Assembly (NCBI GenBank): GCA_030674185.1
Contig: JAPXFY010000031.1
Coordinates: 42,218,532-42,282,531, forward strand
Length of the DNA: 64,000 nucleotides
Direction: 5' to 3'
DNA from: Monoplex corrugatus
Lineage: Eukaryota > Mollusca > Gastropoda > Littorinimorpha > Ranellidae
How positions within the stretch are numbered: position 1 is the first letter of the stretch; each line of letters begins with the position of its first letter. The position numbers and the translations under genes are program-made. This document shows positions 10,491-21,654 of the stretch, in pieces. Under the pieces are notes generated by a model. That model was not told the origin of the DNA. It did not search any database and saw nothing but the letters and a program-made list of their open reading frames with translations.

Positions 10491-11150
10491 ATGAAGCTTG
10501 TGAAGAAATCTCTAAGGCAGATAGAAAAGCAAAAAAACTGGATGACTAATGAAATTTTGGGCTTGATAGAGGAAAGGTGGAAGGCAAAGAGAAACGAGGA
10601 GATATACAGGAAGATAAACAAGGAGATCAGGAATAGGTGCAATGAAGCTAAGGAAGCTTGGCTCAAAACAAAGTGCAAAGAAATGGAAAACCGACACAAA
10701 CCAGATCCTCAGGGTATGTACAGACCAATTGAAGAAATTGTCCAAAGGAAAAATACATGCACATCAACTGGTTGCTTGAAATCGAAAGATGGCACGCTTA
10801 TCATGGAAAAAGACAAAATATTAGACAGATGGGGAGAGTACATTAAAGACCTTTTTGAGGATGACAGAAACGAAGAACACATTATAAAAAAGAACTTTGA
10901 AGGACCACCCATAATGAAAGATGAAGCCAGAGCGGCACTGAAAAAGATGAAACCAGGAAAAGCCCCAGGACCAGACAACATTACTACAGAGATGATTGAA
11001 ACCCTGGAGGAATTTGGCATAGAAAAAATAACAGTCCTCCTAAATGAAATTTACGACACTGGAAAAATCCCCAAAGATATGTCAAAATCAATTTTCATTG
11101 TACTTCCAAAGAAGACAGGGGCTATAGAATGCGAACTTCATCTCGCATGA
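10491..11150 (+). pseudogene. RTE copy A: linker and start of reverse transcriptase
   Basis: A Lys/Glu-rich linker (residues ~1-100) is followed by DRWGEYIKDLFEDD and then MKPGKAPGPDNITTEMIE, the first block of the reverse transcriptase, and SIFIVLPKK. The same order is seen in copy B at 25113-25619 and the start of 23813-25081. A length change near 11140 breaks the frame just after AIECEL. Confidence 0.85.
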
Positions 11151-12088
11151 TCAGTTTGATGAGTCATGTAACAAAAATCCTGTTAAGAATAATCATAATG
11201 AGGACAAGGAATAGAATCAAAAGAGAAATAGCAGAAGAACAGTGTGGATTTGTGGAAGGGAAAGGAACTATTAATGCCATATACATTCTAAGAACTATCA
11301 TAGAGAGGTCAATTGAGATGAATAAGGATTTGTATTTATGCTTTGTTGACTACACAAAGGCTTTTGATCGGGTAAGACATGATGAATTGATCAACCAACT
11401 GGAGAGACTCAATGCTGATGGAAAAGATCTACGAATAATCAGGAATATGTACTGGGAACAAACAGCTGCAATGAGAATAGAAAACCATGTAAGCTCTTTC
11501 CAAAACATCAAAAGAGGAGTCAGACAGGGTTGTGTTTTGTCACCAAATCTGTTTTCATTTTACAGCGAAAGCATCATGAGAAACCTAGAAGAATACCCCG
11601 GATTAAAGGTTGGAGGGAAAATGATAAACAACATTCGATACGCAGATGACACCGTGCTAATTGCAGAAAATGAAAGGGACCTACAAAACCTTGTGAATAT
11701 ACTAGAAATAGAAAGCAAAGGTAATGGGCTGGAAGTAAACAGCAGGAAGACTGAAGTCATGGTGATCAGTAAAAAACATGAAATCTCCTCATGCAAAATA
11801 ACAGCAATTGCCACAACCTTGACACAGGTTGATAAATTCATATACCTGGGAAGGATCATTTTATCAGATGGCAGATGCACATCAGAAATAGCCAGCAGAA
11901 TCTGCCAAGCCAAAACAGCATTCAAGAAGATAAGCATTCTTACCAACAAATGCCTATCAATTTACATCAGGAAGAGAGTTCTTGAATATTATATAGAACC
12001 AATACTGTTGTACAGATGTGAGGCATGGACAGTCAACAAGCAAAGCCAGAGCAAGATTGAGGCAGCCAAGATGTGGTGTCTAAGATAA
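11129..12088 (+). pseudogene. RTE copy A: reverse transcriptase core
   Basis: Carries CGFVEGKGTINAIY, FVDYTKAFDRVRHDEL, KRGVRQGCVLSP and the catalytic YADD at residues 171-174 (11639-11650), then GLEVNSRKTEVMV and YLGRIILSDGRC. These are the finger and palm blocks of an RTE-clade reverse transcriptase in normal order. The frame ends at a TAA at 12086-12088 where related copies read Arg (LRRMLRVP). The C-terminal arm continues for about 40 codons and is then broken again near 12200. Confidence 0.9.
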
Positions 12089-12428
12089 ATGTTGAGAGTT
12101 CCATGGACAGCAAAGAAAACAAACGAGACAGTCTTGATGGAGGCAGACACAAGTAGATCACTCATAAGGAGGATTAGGAAAAGAAGGCAACATTTACAGT
12201 CTATTTTATGAGGAAGGGGGATTAAGAGCACCTGGTCACAACAGGAAAGCTGGAGGGAAAGAGAGCACCGGGTAGACCCGGGGAGAAGATGCTGGACGGA
12301 CTTGCAGAGTGGCTGGGGACGAGGAGGGTGGGGGAGATGCTAGGGGCAACGAGAGATAGAGACAGATGGAAGTCCATGATCGCCAACGCCATGCGGCAGG
12401 GCACCTGATGATGATGATTAGCACAGTG

Positions 12429-12700
12429 GAACTAATAGAGGCCAAAATTAACAAAAAAATACACAGGGAAATTGCTTGGTGTCCCACCGGATCTCACTGA
12501 TGTTGCGCTATACGGTCGTCAGGCAACGCTGAAGCTATCCCTAAAATCCATTGTTAAGGAGTACAAGCTAGGAACAGTCAAACTTCTTAGCATGCCTGAG
12601 GATTCGGGAGATAAGGTTGTAAGATCAAGCCAGCCCAAGCTGGGGACTGGCAGAAAATGGAAAGTCATACTGACCCTATCCCTATGTATCAATTCACAAC
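12429..12700. other. Unassigned interval
   Basis: No repeat recognised between the RTE target duplication and the 35-bp array. A 90-codon plus frame (12472-12744) has no known motif. Confidence 0.4.
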
Positions 12701-13230
12701 AGATAACGACTGTGGCACCATTATCATTTTTTGACAGACGGTGACTGTGATGTCATTATCATTACAACAAACAATGATTGTAACACCATTATCATTTTAC
12801 AACAAACAATGACTGTAACACCATTATCATTTTACAACAAACAATGATTGTAACACCATTATCATTTTACGGCAGACAATGACCTGTTGTGATACCATTA
12901 TCATTTTACAGCAGACAATGATTGTGATACCATTATCATTTTACAGCCATTTTATAGCAGACAATGATTGTGATACCATTGTCATTTTATAGCAGACAAT
13001 GATTGTGATACCATTATCATTTTACAGCCATTTTACAGCAGACAATGATTGTGATACCATTATCATTTTACAGCCATTTTACAGCAGACAATGATTGTGA
13101 TACCATTGTCATTTTACAGCAGACAATGATTGTGATACCATTGTCATTTTACAGCAAACAACATTGTGATACTCTTATTGGTTTACAACAGACAATGACT
13201 AATTGTGATACCATTATCATTTTACAGCGG
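12700..13230. repeat. 35-bp minisatellite
   Basis: About 14 units built on ACAATGATTGTGATACCATT plus ATCATTTTACAGCAG. Several units carry an extra CAGCCATTTTA insertion. It directly precedes an R1 copy. Confidence 0.93.
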
Positions 13231-13239
13231 ATTTTTGGC

Positions 13240-13770
13240 TACTGTTATTGCTGCTTAAAGCCCAGCCGACTGTGCAGAGCCATATCAGGGCTGTAACCAT
13301 CTCAAAAAGTACACCATACCTCGCTGGAGGAAAAAACAACAACAAACAAACATTAAAAGTAAGTAGGTACACAGATCAATACAGTCGATCACATAATCTA
13401 CGGATATGCCCCTGGCATTGACCATTCCGACCAATCTATCACCAGGGGCTTAAAACATACTTGAATACAAATATAAAGATAACCAAGGACACTAAAACAT
13501 ACAAATAGAAACGGACCTAGACTACCTAAAATTGTTTCTGCACATCACATATCCTTAGATCCAAAACTGCACACAATACATGTACCCAATTGTCAGTCCG
13601 AAGAGAAAGTATGTCAGACTTTATCGAACACGTATAGGTGAATGGATCAGCAAGGCAGAAAATGACAGGAAGAAATGACAGAAAGGAAAAAAGCAAAGAG
13701 AAAATTGTATCTGTTAAAACACCAAACAAAACGATATTATGGGGACTTGGGATAGTATCCGTTGTACATT
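13240..13770 (+). repeat. Dispersed repeat R1, copy 2
   Basis: The 5' block AGCCCAGCCGACTGTGCAG is at 13258, followed by ACATAATCTACGGATATG, CCAGGGGCTTAAAACATAC and AAAATTGTTTCTGCACATC. The block that reads TTTATCGAACACGTATAGG near 13620 matches TTTATTGAACACATACAGG in copy 4. It ends with AGAAATGACAGAAAGGAAAA near 13690. No coding potential. Confidence 0.8.
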
Positions 13771-13874
13771 AAGTCATGCGCTGTGCATTTTGGGTATTCA
13801 CTGAAATAATTGGAGACGAATATTGAAAGATTACCATGCAGAGCGTGTAAAAGCTACTCAAATTAGACAGGGCT

Positions 13875-14045
13875 GGCCAAAAAAACAAAACGAAAACAAA
13901 ACAAAACAACACCAACAACAAAAACCACAAAAACCACACAAACAACAAGAACAACTAAAAACAAACAAAAAACAAAACAAAAAACATAAAAACAAACAAA
14001 CAAAAACAACAACAAAAAACAAACGAACGAATAAACAAAAACGTT
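13875..14045. repeat. (CAAAA)n/(CAACAA)n low-complexity tract
   Basis: A/C-only stretch on the plus strand. The Lys/Gln/Asn or Phe/Val frames over it are artefacts. Confidence 0.95.
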
Positions 14046-14304
14046 GGATGACGTAGAGTAAAGGGAAGTGTTATATGAGACTGGTTTCAACATTGCCTGG
14101 CTACAGGAAGGTGTAGGAGATACTAAAGTATTCCTGAATATATTTAGACAAAAACGTATAGATCTATTTTTTAAGAATGGACAGATGCATTACTAATCAT
14201 GACAGACATCAATGCAACAGCTATTTTACAACCGTTTTTGACAAGATGTCCATGATATAGGCACGTATTGCTTTAGAGTTGCTATTACTCAGTTTACATT
14301 TACG
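14046..14304. other. Unassigned interval
   Basis: Nothing recognised. Confidence 0.4.
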
Positions 14305-15704
14305 TTTATTGTCATCATCATCGACACATGCCCTGCCACATGCCGTTTGCGATCAATGGCCTCCACATATGTTCTCCCTGAGTCTACCCGGTGTTCTCTT
14401 TCCCTCCAGCTTTCCTGTTGTGACCAGCTGTTCTAATTCTCCTTTCCTCATAATATGTCCTCTAAATGTTGCTTGTCTTTACCTAATCTTCTTTATTTAT
14501 GATCTTCTTGTATCTGCCTCCTTCAACTGCCTCGTTTGTTTTCTTTGCTATCCAGGGAACTCTCAACATTCTTCTTAGAAACCACATTTCAATTGCCTCA
14601 ATTTTGTTCTTACTTTGCGTGTTGACTGTCCACGCCCCACAATCCTACCACAATATCAGTTCTATGTAACATCCAAGAATTGTCTTCCTGATGTTTATTG
14701 ATAGGAGTTTGTTGGTAACAACGCTTTTCATCTTTTTGAATGCTGTTGTGGCTTGGCCGATTCTGCTGGCTATTTCTGATGTGCTTCTGCCGTCTGGTGA
14801 GATGGCCGTTCCAGATATTTAAACTTATCAACCTGTCTCAATGTTGTGCCATATGCTGATACTTTGCATGAGGAGATTTTTTTGATTACCATGACTTCAG
14901 TATTCTTGCTATTTAGCTCCAGCCCTTTATTTTTGCTTTATATTTCTATTATATTCACCAGGTTTTGCAGGTCTTTTTCATTTTCTGCATTTAGTACGGA
15001 GGCCTCTGCATGACGAATGTTATCATTCTTCAACCAACCTTTATCCCAGGGAATTCTTTTAGATTTTTCATGAATGGTTTCGCTGTAAAATGAAAACAAA
15101 TCTGGTGACAGAACACAACCCTGCCTGATCCCTCTTTTGATATTTTGGAAAGAGCTTGTATCGTTTTCTATTTTCACGGCAGCTGTTTGTTCCGAATATA
15201 TATTTCTGATTATTCTCAGATCTTTTCCATCAACATTGAACCTTTCAAGTTGATTGATTAATTCTTTGCATCTTATCCGATCAAAAGCTTTGGTATAATC
15301 AACAAAGTATAAAGTAAATCCTTATTTAGCTCTACTGACAACTCTGTGAAATTTCTTACAATGTACATGGCATTAATAATTCCTTTCCCTTTGACAAATC
15401 CACACTGTTCTTCTGCTATTTATCTTTTGATTCTGTTCCTTGTCATCATGATTTTTGTTAAAAGGATTTTTTTTACATGACTTATTAAGATGATTGTACG
15501 ATGGAGTTTGCATTCTACAGCCCCTGTTTTCTTTGGAAATGCAATGAAAATTCATTTTAACACATCTTTAGGGATTTTTCCGGTGTCATAAGTTTCATTT
15601 AGGAGGCCTGTTTTTTATTCAACATCGAAATCTTCTATGGTCTCTATCACTTCTGTTGTAATATTGTCTGGTTCTGGGGCTGCTTTTCCCGGTTTTATTT
15701 ATTG
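14305..15704 (-). mobile_element. RTE copy C, 5'-truncated and decayed
   Basis: The minus strand reads from the start of the reverse transcriptase (KPG-x-APGP region near 15690) to the TGATGATGA tail at 14312-14323. The best-kept frame, 14938-15177, includes FQNIKRGIRQGCVLSPDLFS and a degraded YADD (RHAEASV). Many indels and stops separate the other blocks. TTTATTG at 14305-14311 and 15698-15704 is a plausible 7-bp target duplication. Confidence 0.85.
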
Positions 15705-16334
15705 TATTTCCATTCAATAATAATGTTCATTGTTATAATGACTCTGATAAAGAAATGACATGCTCATTTTGCAGGACATCTTTTCTTGTATGATGGTCTA
15801 ATGCACACACATTTCAGATACATTTCTCAGGATACACTGCTTAAAGAATCTATTGGAATAATATTGGCATCGGTCAGTCTCGCAAGACTACGGGGCTTCA
15901 CTCTGGATGTCGGTATGACACGGTCTGGTGTATCATCGTGTGTAGCTTAGGCAAGCCTATCCGAGAGTGACTGCCGCTTCCACAGATGGCGCAGATACAG
16001 CCTGACACTGGTTTGTCCGCTTGATTGACAGCCTTTCTTTGACAACCTTTCTTTACTTCCACTTTGCCTCAGACTGCTGGCATAAGCGTCTCTTCAAATA
16101 ACGAGAAGTTTTGCTTTCACTGTCTACAACGTGTTCTGTCTGAGGCAGCAACTGCCCATGACTTCAGGTCGATGCTCAGGGCCTGCACGTCCCTCTTGTA
16201 CACATCCTTGTGACGCATGGTCGACATTTTCCTTCTGCAAATTCTCTGTGGAGGAGGTTCTTGTGGATTTTGCCACCCTCCATTCGTGAAGTCTGGCAGA
16301 GCCAGCACATGCTCCTCTGTCTCCAAATGTACAC

Positions 16335-17300
16335 AGGACAAGGGTTCCAGAGGCATACAAAGCAAGGGTTCCAGAGGTACACCATAAAAAGGTTCCAGAG
16401 GTATACAAGGCAAGGGTTCCAGAGGTACACCAGAAAAGGGTTCCAGAGGTACACAAGACAAGGGTTCCAGAGGTACACCAGAAAAGGGTTCCAGAGGTAT
16501 ACAAGGCAAAGGTTCCAGAGGTACACAAGACAAGGGTTCCAGAGGTATACAAGACAAGGGTTTCAGAGGTACAGAAGGGTTCCAGAGGTGTACAAGACAA
16601 GGGTTCCAGAGGTACACAAGACAAGGGTTTCAGAGGTATACAAAACAAAGGTTCCAGAGGTAAACAAGACAAGGGTTCCAGAGGTATACAAGGGTTCCAG
16701 AGATAGACAAGGGTTCCAGAAGTACACAAGACAAGGGTTCTAGAGGTGTACAAGACAAGGGTTCCAGAGGTGTACAAGACAAGGGTTCCAGAGGTAACAA
16801 GACAAGGGTTTCAGAGGTATACAAAACAAGGTTCCAGAGGTAAACAAGACAAGGGTTCCAGAGGTATACAAGGGTTCCAGAGATAGGACAAGGGTTCCAG
16901 AAGTACACAAGACAAGGGTTCTAGAGGTGTACAAGACAAGGGTTCCAGAGGTGTACAAGACAAGGGTTCCAGAGGTACAGAAGGGTTCCAGAGGTGTACA
17001 AGACAAGGGTTCCAGAGGTGTACAAGACAAGGGTTCCAGAGGTATGCAAGGCAAGGGTTCCAGAGGTGTACAGGACAAGGGTTCCAGAGGTGTACAGGAC
17101 AAGGGTTCCAGAGGTGTACAAGACAAGGGTTCCAGAGGTGTACAAGACAAGGGTTCCAGAGGTACAGAAGGGTTCCAGAGGTGTACAAGACAAGGGTTCC
17201 AGAGATGTACAAGACAAGGGTTCCAGAGGTGTACAAGACAAGGGTTCCAGAGGTGTACAAGACAAGGGTTCCAGAGATGTACAAGACAAGGGTTCCAGAA
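16335..17300. repeat. 24-bp minisatellite inside the Z-b LINE
   Basis: About 40 copies of a 24-bp unit, GTGTACAAGACAAGG plus GTTCCAGAG, with some shorter units and a secondary variant that uses GTATACAAAACAAAG. LINE sequence abuts both ends, so the array arose or was inserted within the coding part of the LINE. The unit is open in several frames on both strands (for example [16 protein letters not shown]), which creates long spurious ORFs. Confidence 0.96.
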
Positions 17301-17558
17301 TCTCCTTAAGACGATGTCGTTGCCGATGTTGTCCTGCCAGATGATGTTCAGGATGCATCAGAGGCAACGTAGAGTTTCCGTTCTTGTCAGACACGTAGAG
17401 ACCAGGTCACATTACAGTACAGAAGAGTGCTCATGATGCATGCTGTGTTAAACCTGTGTCTTGGTACTCTCCATCAACTTGCTGCTGTCTCACACTCTCT
17501 TTTTCAGCCCAGACTCAGTAGTGGCTGCCTTTTTTATGCTCTTGTTCAGCTTAAAATC

Positions 17559-17559
17559 A

Positions 17560-17601
<42 letters not shown>

Positions 17602-17630
17602 CAGACAGACAGACGGACAGACAGAGTTAA
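17559..17630. repeat. (GA)n/(GACA)n microsatellite
   Basis: Purine repeat interrupting the Z-b LINE. Confidence 0.97.
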
Positions 17631-18212
17631 AGATGGTTGAGCCTAGGTACACAAATCCATGGACAGTATTAAGCTTGCAGTCAGCTGTTTTGACGTCAGG
17701 TGCAGGGTCCACATTTTGCTCAATGACTTTAATTTTTGGGAGGCTGATGGTGATACCAAAGTCTTGGCAAACATCGTTGAAACCGTGTACGAGTCGCTGA
17801 AGGTCTTGTTTCGTGTGAATAGCAATCTCTGCATCGTCTGCTAAGATAAAATCTAGCAGAAGTTTTGGATGAACTTTGGACTTTGCTTTTAGCCTGGAAT
17901 TATTAAAGAGCTTTCCGTCTGACCTGGTTTGGTGGTAGACGCCTTCCAGAGCAGATTCAAAGGCATGCTTCAATAGCACAGCAAAAATATCGCAAATAAG
18001 GTAGGTGCGGGGACACAGCCCTGTTTCACTCCGCTGCCAATGTCAGAGGCATTTGATGCTGAGGACTACTGTGCCCTTTATATCGTCATGAAAGGACTTG
18101 ATAAGCTAAGGAGCCTAGGAGGGCATCCGATCTTGGGGAAGACCTTGGAGAGGCCATCCTTAATGACAAGGTTGAATGCCTTTGTTAGCTCAATAAAGCC
18201 CACAGACAGCAG

Positions 18213-18498
18213 TTTCCTCTCATCATCATCATCAGGTGCCCTGCCGCATGGCGTTAGCGATCATGGACTTCCATCTGACTCTATCTCTCGTTGCCCCTAG
18301 CATCTCCCCCACCCTCCTCATCCCCAGCCACTCTGCAAGTCCGTCCAGCATTTTCTCCCCGGGTCTACCCGGTGCTCTCTTTCCTTCCATCTTTCCCGTT
18401 GTGACCAGGTGCTCCAAATCCCCCTTCCTCATAAAATGGCCTATAAATGTTACCTGTCTTTTTCCTAATCTTCCTTATGAGTGATCTACATTTCCTCT
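18213..18498 (-). mobile_element. RTE copy D (3' end) nested in the Z-b LINE, 8-bp TSD
   Basis: TTTCCTCT occurs at 18213-18220 and 18491-18498, bracketing a 270-bp 5'-truncated RTE 3' end (18221-18490) whose tail, read on the minus strand, is TGATGATGATG. LINE sequence continues on the far side (GCTCCCTG at 18499, matching 38014). Residual coding: MRKGDLEHLVTTGKMEGKR and the APGRPGEK arm. Confidence 0.92.
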
Positions 18499-18586
18499 GC
18501 TCCCTGTTTTTTTTTCCTGCAGCCGCCTCATGGAGATCATATCGATGATAGATTTATTTACTCTAAAACCGCACTGTGATACTTGG

Positions 18587-18590
<4 letters not shown>

Positions 18591-18643
<53 letters not shown>
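18591..18643. repeat. (TC)n microsatellite
   Basis: Pure CT dinucleotide run. Confidence 0.98.
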
Positions 18644-18646
<3 letters not shown>

Positions 18647-18654
18647 GAGAACTT

Positions 18655-18950
18655 AGAACCCCATCAGTGTAATTTAGGGTACCTAAAACTGCTTCCACAT
18701 ATTTCACCTCCCTAAAGCCAAAAAAATTTACTGAATTATCAATTTAATTAAGAAAAAGTAGGTAAGACTTTATTGAACACATATAGGTGAATGGACCAGC
18801 AAGGCAGAAAATGATAGGAAGAAATGACAGAAAGCAAAGGAACAAGGTAGAAACACAGAGTGATAGAAAAGAGGAAATTTCTAGCACAGAATTTCCAGAA
18901 GGCGGGGGATACTATTTATACTGAAAGAACCCCCGGCATCCCCACGGGGA
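18655..18950 (+). repeat. Dispersed repeat R1, copy 3 (5'-truncated)
   Basis: Begins at the block equivalent to CCTAAAACTGCTTCCACATA and includes TTTATTGAACACATATAGG, CCAGCAAGGCAGAAAATG and the terminal GAAAGAACCCCCGGCATCCC. The same 3' end closes copy 4. Confidence 0.8.
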
Positions 18951-19155
18951 AGCGTGTGAACTTGACGCTTGGAAGGTCTGCTGGAATACCAATAGAAGTA
19001 TTGCTACAAGCATCAAATTTTAGCCAAAGGTGTAATGCATCCAGGGTTACTTTTCATGCAGTTGACAAATGTAAGAAAAGATGCCTTTATATATAGTCAG
19101 TCTAACATGGTAGAAAAGGTCATATCAGAGGGTCATCAGCCTAAATAAGAAAAAT
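18951..19155. other. Unassigned interval
   Basis: Nothing recognised. Confidence 0.35.
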
Positions 19156-19161
19156 GGTGGG

Positions 19162-19163
19162 GG

Positions 19164-19216
<53 letters not shown>

Positions 19217-19285
19217 CAGGCAGACAGACAGACAGACAGAGAGACAGACAGACAGAGACAGAGACAGAGACAGAGACAGAGAGAG
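19162..19285. repeat. (GA)n, (GACA)n, (GAGACA)n compound microsatellite
   Basis: Simple purine-rich repeat with three successive unit types. Confidence 0.98.
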
Positions 19286-19725
19286 TTAATTAAGTCACCT
19301 GCCATCCTCCTGCCACTTAAATGAGCAGTTCTTTAGTTGAGGGGTCTCTGGAATTCTGTAGAGAAGCTTCGAGCCGAGGCCACTGACACCGGCTGTACAA
19401 AAAAACACGTCATTCTGGTTTCTTGCATAATTACACACACAACATGATCATGTCAATCTGGCACATGTCTTATGTACACACAACACGTTGTCAATAATAT
19501 TAGCTGTATTTGATGGCATCAGCACAGTCAATTCAAAATACTGAAGATTGTCTACAATATTTAAACTGAATGTTCTCTGGAATACTTCAAAATGCTGTGC
19601 ATGAAATACAAAACCTGTTTTGAGATTTGCAATAAGATACACAGTATTATTTCTGTGAGAAATCATTCAAAACAATAGCCTAAAACCTGTACTGTCAGCA
19701 ACATACTTAAAACGGCGATTGTTAC
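19286..19725. other. Unassigned interval
   Basis: Unique-looking sequence. A 72-codon minus frame (19448-19666) has no recognisable motif. Confidence 0.35.
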
Positions 19726-19729
19726 TGTT

Positions 19730-20260
19730 ATTATTGTGTAAAGCCTAGCCGACTACGTAGAGCCATATCAGGGTTATAACCGTTTCAAAATATACAATAC
19801 TTCAACAAGGAAAAGAAAGAAAGAAAATTAAGTACACATATTAATGCATTCTCACACATAATCTAAGGAGAAGCACCTGGCATTGACCACTCCGTCTAAT
19901 TTATCACACACGAGATTTTAAAAACATACCTGAATACAAATTTAAACATAACTGAAGACACAAAAACACATTTAAAACGTGCCTAAATTATCTAAAATTG
20001 CTTCCACATATCTCATTTCCCTAGAGCCAAAAATCCACTCAATACATGTACCCAATTATTAATCCTAAGAGAACGCACGTGAGATTTTATTGAACACATA
20101 CAGGTGAATGAGCCAGCAAGGGGGAAAAAAGCAAGAAATGAGAAATCAAAGGAACAAGGCAGAAACTAAAAGAATCACAGAAAAACAAAATTCTGGCACA
20201 GAATTCCCAGAAGGTGTGGATACTGTTTATACTGAAAGAGCCCCCGGCATCCCCAAGGTG
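19730..20260 (+). repeat. Dispersed repeat R1, copy 4 (most complete)
   Basis: Runs from AGCCTAGCCGACTACGTAG through ACATAATCTAAGGAGAAG, AAATTGCTTCCACATATC and GATTTTATTGAACACATAC to GAAAGAGCCCCCGGCATCCC, about 520 bp. It can serve as the reference copy. No frame is conserved with the other copies. It carries no obvious terminal inverted repeat and no clear tRNA-type promoter boxes. Confidence 0.85.
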
Positions 20261-20499
20261 GGTAGGGGTGGGGGAACGGCGATTAGTACCCAACGTCAAC
20301 AATGTTTTCAGTTCAGAAATATTACATAACAGTACTGTGACTGTTAAAATTTCCACCGATATGACATTGATCATTCCATTTTCCACATCTCCAGTCCATC
20401 AAATGCCAACGAAAAACATTGTGAGTCAACTAGTTTGCCACCATCTTGATTCAGGCAAACAAACATCCTATTCAAACAAGTTATGTAGGCACGTTAGAC

Positions 20500-20562
20500 C
20501 CGCAGACAGACAGACAGACAGACAGACAGACATGCAGGCAGACAGACAGACAGACAGACCGA
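20500..20562. repeat. (GACA)n microsatellite
   Basis: CAGA/GACA tetranucleotide run. Confidence 0.95.
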
Positions 20563-20709
20563 CCAGCTAGAAAGGCAGAGATAGAAAGAAAAAGGAACGA
20601 GCTGTTGTTTTATTTTTAACCTTGCAGTGGCGTTGTCTGAGCGGGACTTGAGGACTGCTGACAACCCATTGCTTCCGACATGGTATAAATCAGTGCACAA
20701 CTGCAACAA

Positions 20710-20710
20710 C

Positions 20711-20761
<51 letters not shown>

Positions 20762-20762
20762 C
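20710..20762. repeat. (CA)n microsatellite
   Basis: Uninterrupted CA dinucleotides. Confidence 0.98.
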
Positions 20763-20815
20763 ACAGTTCAATGTTTAATTCGTACTTTAACCCCATCTGG
20801 GGCATGGAGGAAATA

Positions 20816-20841
20816 CACGCACGCGCGCGCGCGCGCGCGCG

Positions 20842-20912
<71 letters not shown>
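20816..20912. repeat. (CG)n followed by (CA)n
   Basis: About 12 CG steps (20820-20843) run directly into about 33 CA steps. This is an alternating purine-pyrimidine tract of nearly 100 bases. Confidence 0.98.
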
Positions 20913-20913
<1 letters not shown>

Positions 20914-20943
20914 ATCACTAGTCCTATACTCGCAATCATAATG

Positions 20944-21290
20944 TACTCTGCCGCATGGCGTTGGCGACCATGGCCCTCCACACGAATCTATCCCCTGTCG
21001 CTGCACGTACATCTCCCACCCTTTCTGTCTTCAGCCACCCTGCAAATCCGTCCACTATTTTCTCTCTGGGTCTACCTGGTGTTTTCTTTCCCTCCAGCTT
21101 TCCTGTTGTGACCAGGTGCTCTAATTCCTCTTTCCTCATAAAATGTCCTATAAATGTTGCTTGTATTTTCCTGATGTTCTTTATTAATGATCTTCTTGCG
21201 TATGCCTCCTTCAAGACTGTTTTCTGTCGGTCTATGGAACTCTCAACATTCTTCTTAGGGACCACATTTCAGTTGCCTCTATATATTTCT
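20944..21290 (-). mobile_element. RTE copy E, C-terminal fragment
   Basis: The minus frame 20936-21265 includes ATFIGHFMRKEELEHLVTTG, GRPREKIVDG and the terminal MVANAMRQSTL. It is the conserved C-terminal arm of the RTE protein. It lacks the TGATGA tail and has diverged more than copies B and F. Confidence 0.85.
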
Positions 21291-21654
21291 ATACCTCGGT
21301 CCATACTGGTCCCTATATCATTCAGATCTACGCCAGCTTTCAAGCACAAACCAACCAAGGTGGCATAGTCATTACTACAAGGGACAAACAGCTTGGGAGG
21401 TTGAAAGTTCAACTGCTGTGAACCCTGATCACTGTGTGCTTCTGTGGCCTTGACCGGCTCCTGTTTGGGTCTGCATGTGCTATGGGCTCAGCCGACATGT
21501 GGAACACTCGGATAAGATGACGTCTCCGCGCTCGGAATGAATTTCACATGCCCTAACGTCACAGGTGCCATATGACGGAAAAGATCCAGAATGATCACGG
21601 CACGAGCCTTATGCCTGCACATAAACCCACGATCTGGCCAGGTCCTGAGGTCCT

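Larger units (their letters stand above)
9002..12428 (+). mobile_element. Full-length RTE (BovB-like) LINE, copy A, with 12-bp TSD
   Basis: ATTAGCACAGTG occurs at 9002-9013 and again at 12417-12428, so the inserted element is 9014-12416, about 3.4 kb. It has a GC-richer 5' leader (9014-9430), one EN-RT coding region (about 9440-12405) and ends in a short TGATGATGA tail, as RTE elements do. The order is APE-type endonuclease, linker, reverse transcriptase, then a C-terminal arm with a LLRVPWT-type motif, here MLRVPWTAKKTNE. The coding region is interrupted by at least three frameshifts and stops, so the copy is dead. Eight further partial copies of the same family lie in the window. Confidence 0.93.
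15872..18590 (-). mobile_element. Zinc-finger LINE (family Z-b), copy 1, heavily interrupted
   Basis: Minus-strand homology to the long copy at 36665-40682 is split into four parts: the C-terminal arm and 3' end (15872-16335), the region after the minisatellite (17300-17558), the reverse-transcriptase part with FILADDAEIA (17631-18220), and a short stretch at 18491-18590. Between them lie a 24-bp minisatellite, a (GA)n/(GACA)n tract and an RTE insertion. The palm motif is FADD-like but mutated to LADD. Best frame: 17557-17979, containing LLKHAFESALEGVY, RSDGKLFNNSRLKAKSKV and TVHGFVYLGSTIF. Confidence 0.85.

Noticed and set aside
16124..17436. Several long proline/leucine or glycine/valine frames on both strands
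   Set aside because: All are translations of the 24-bp minisatellite inside a LINE.
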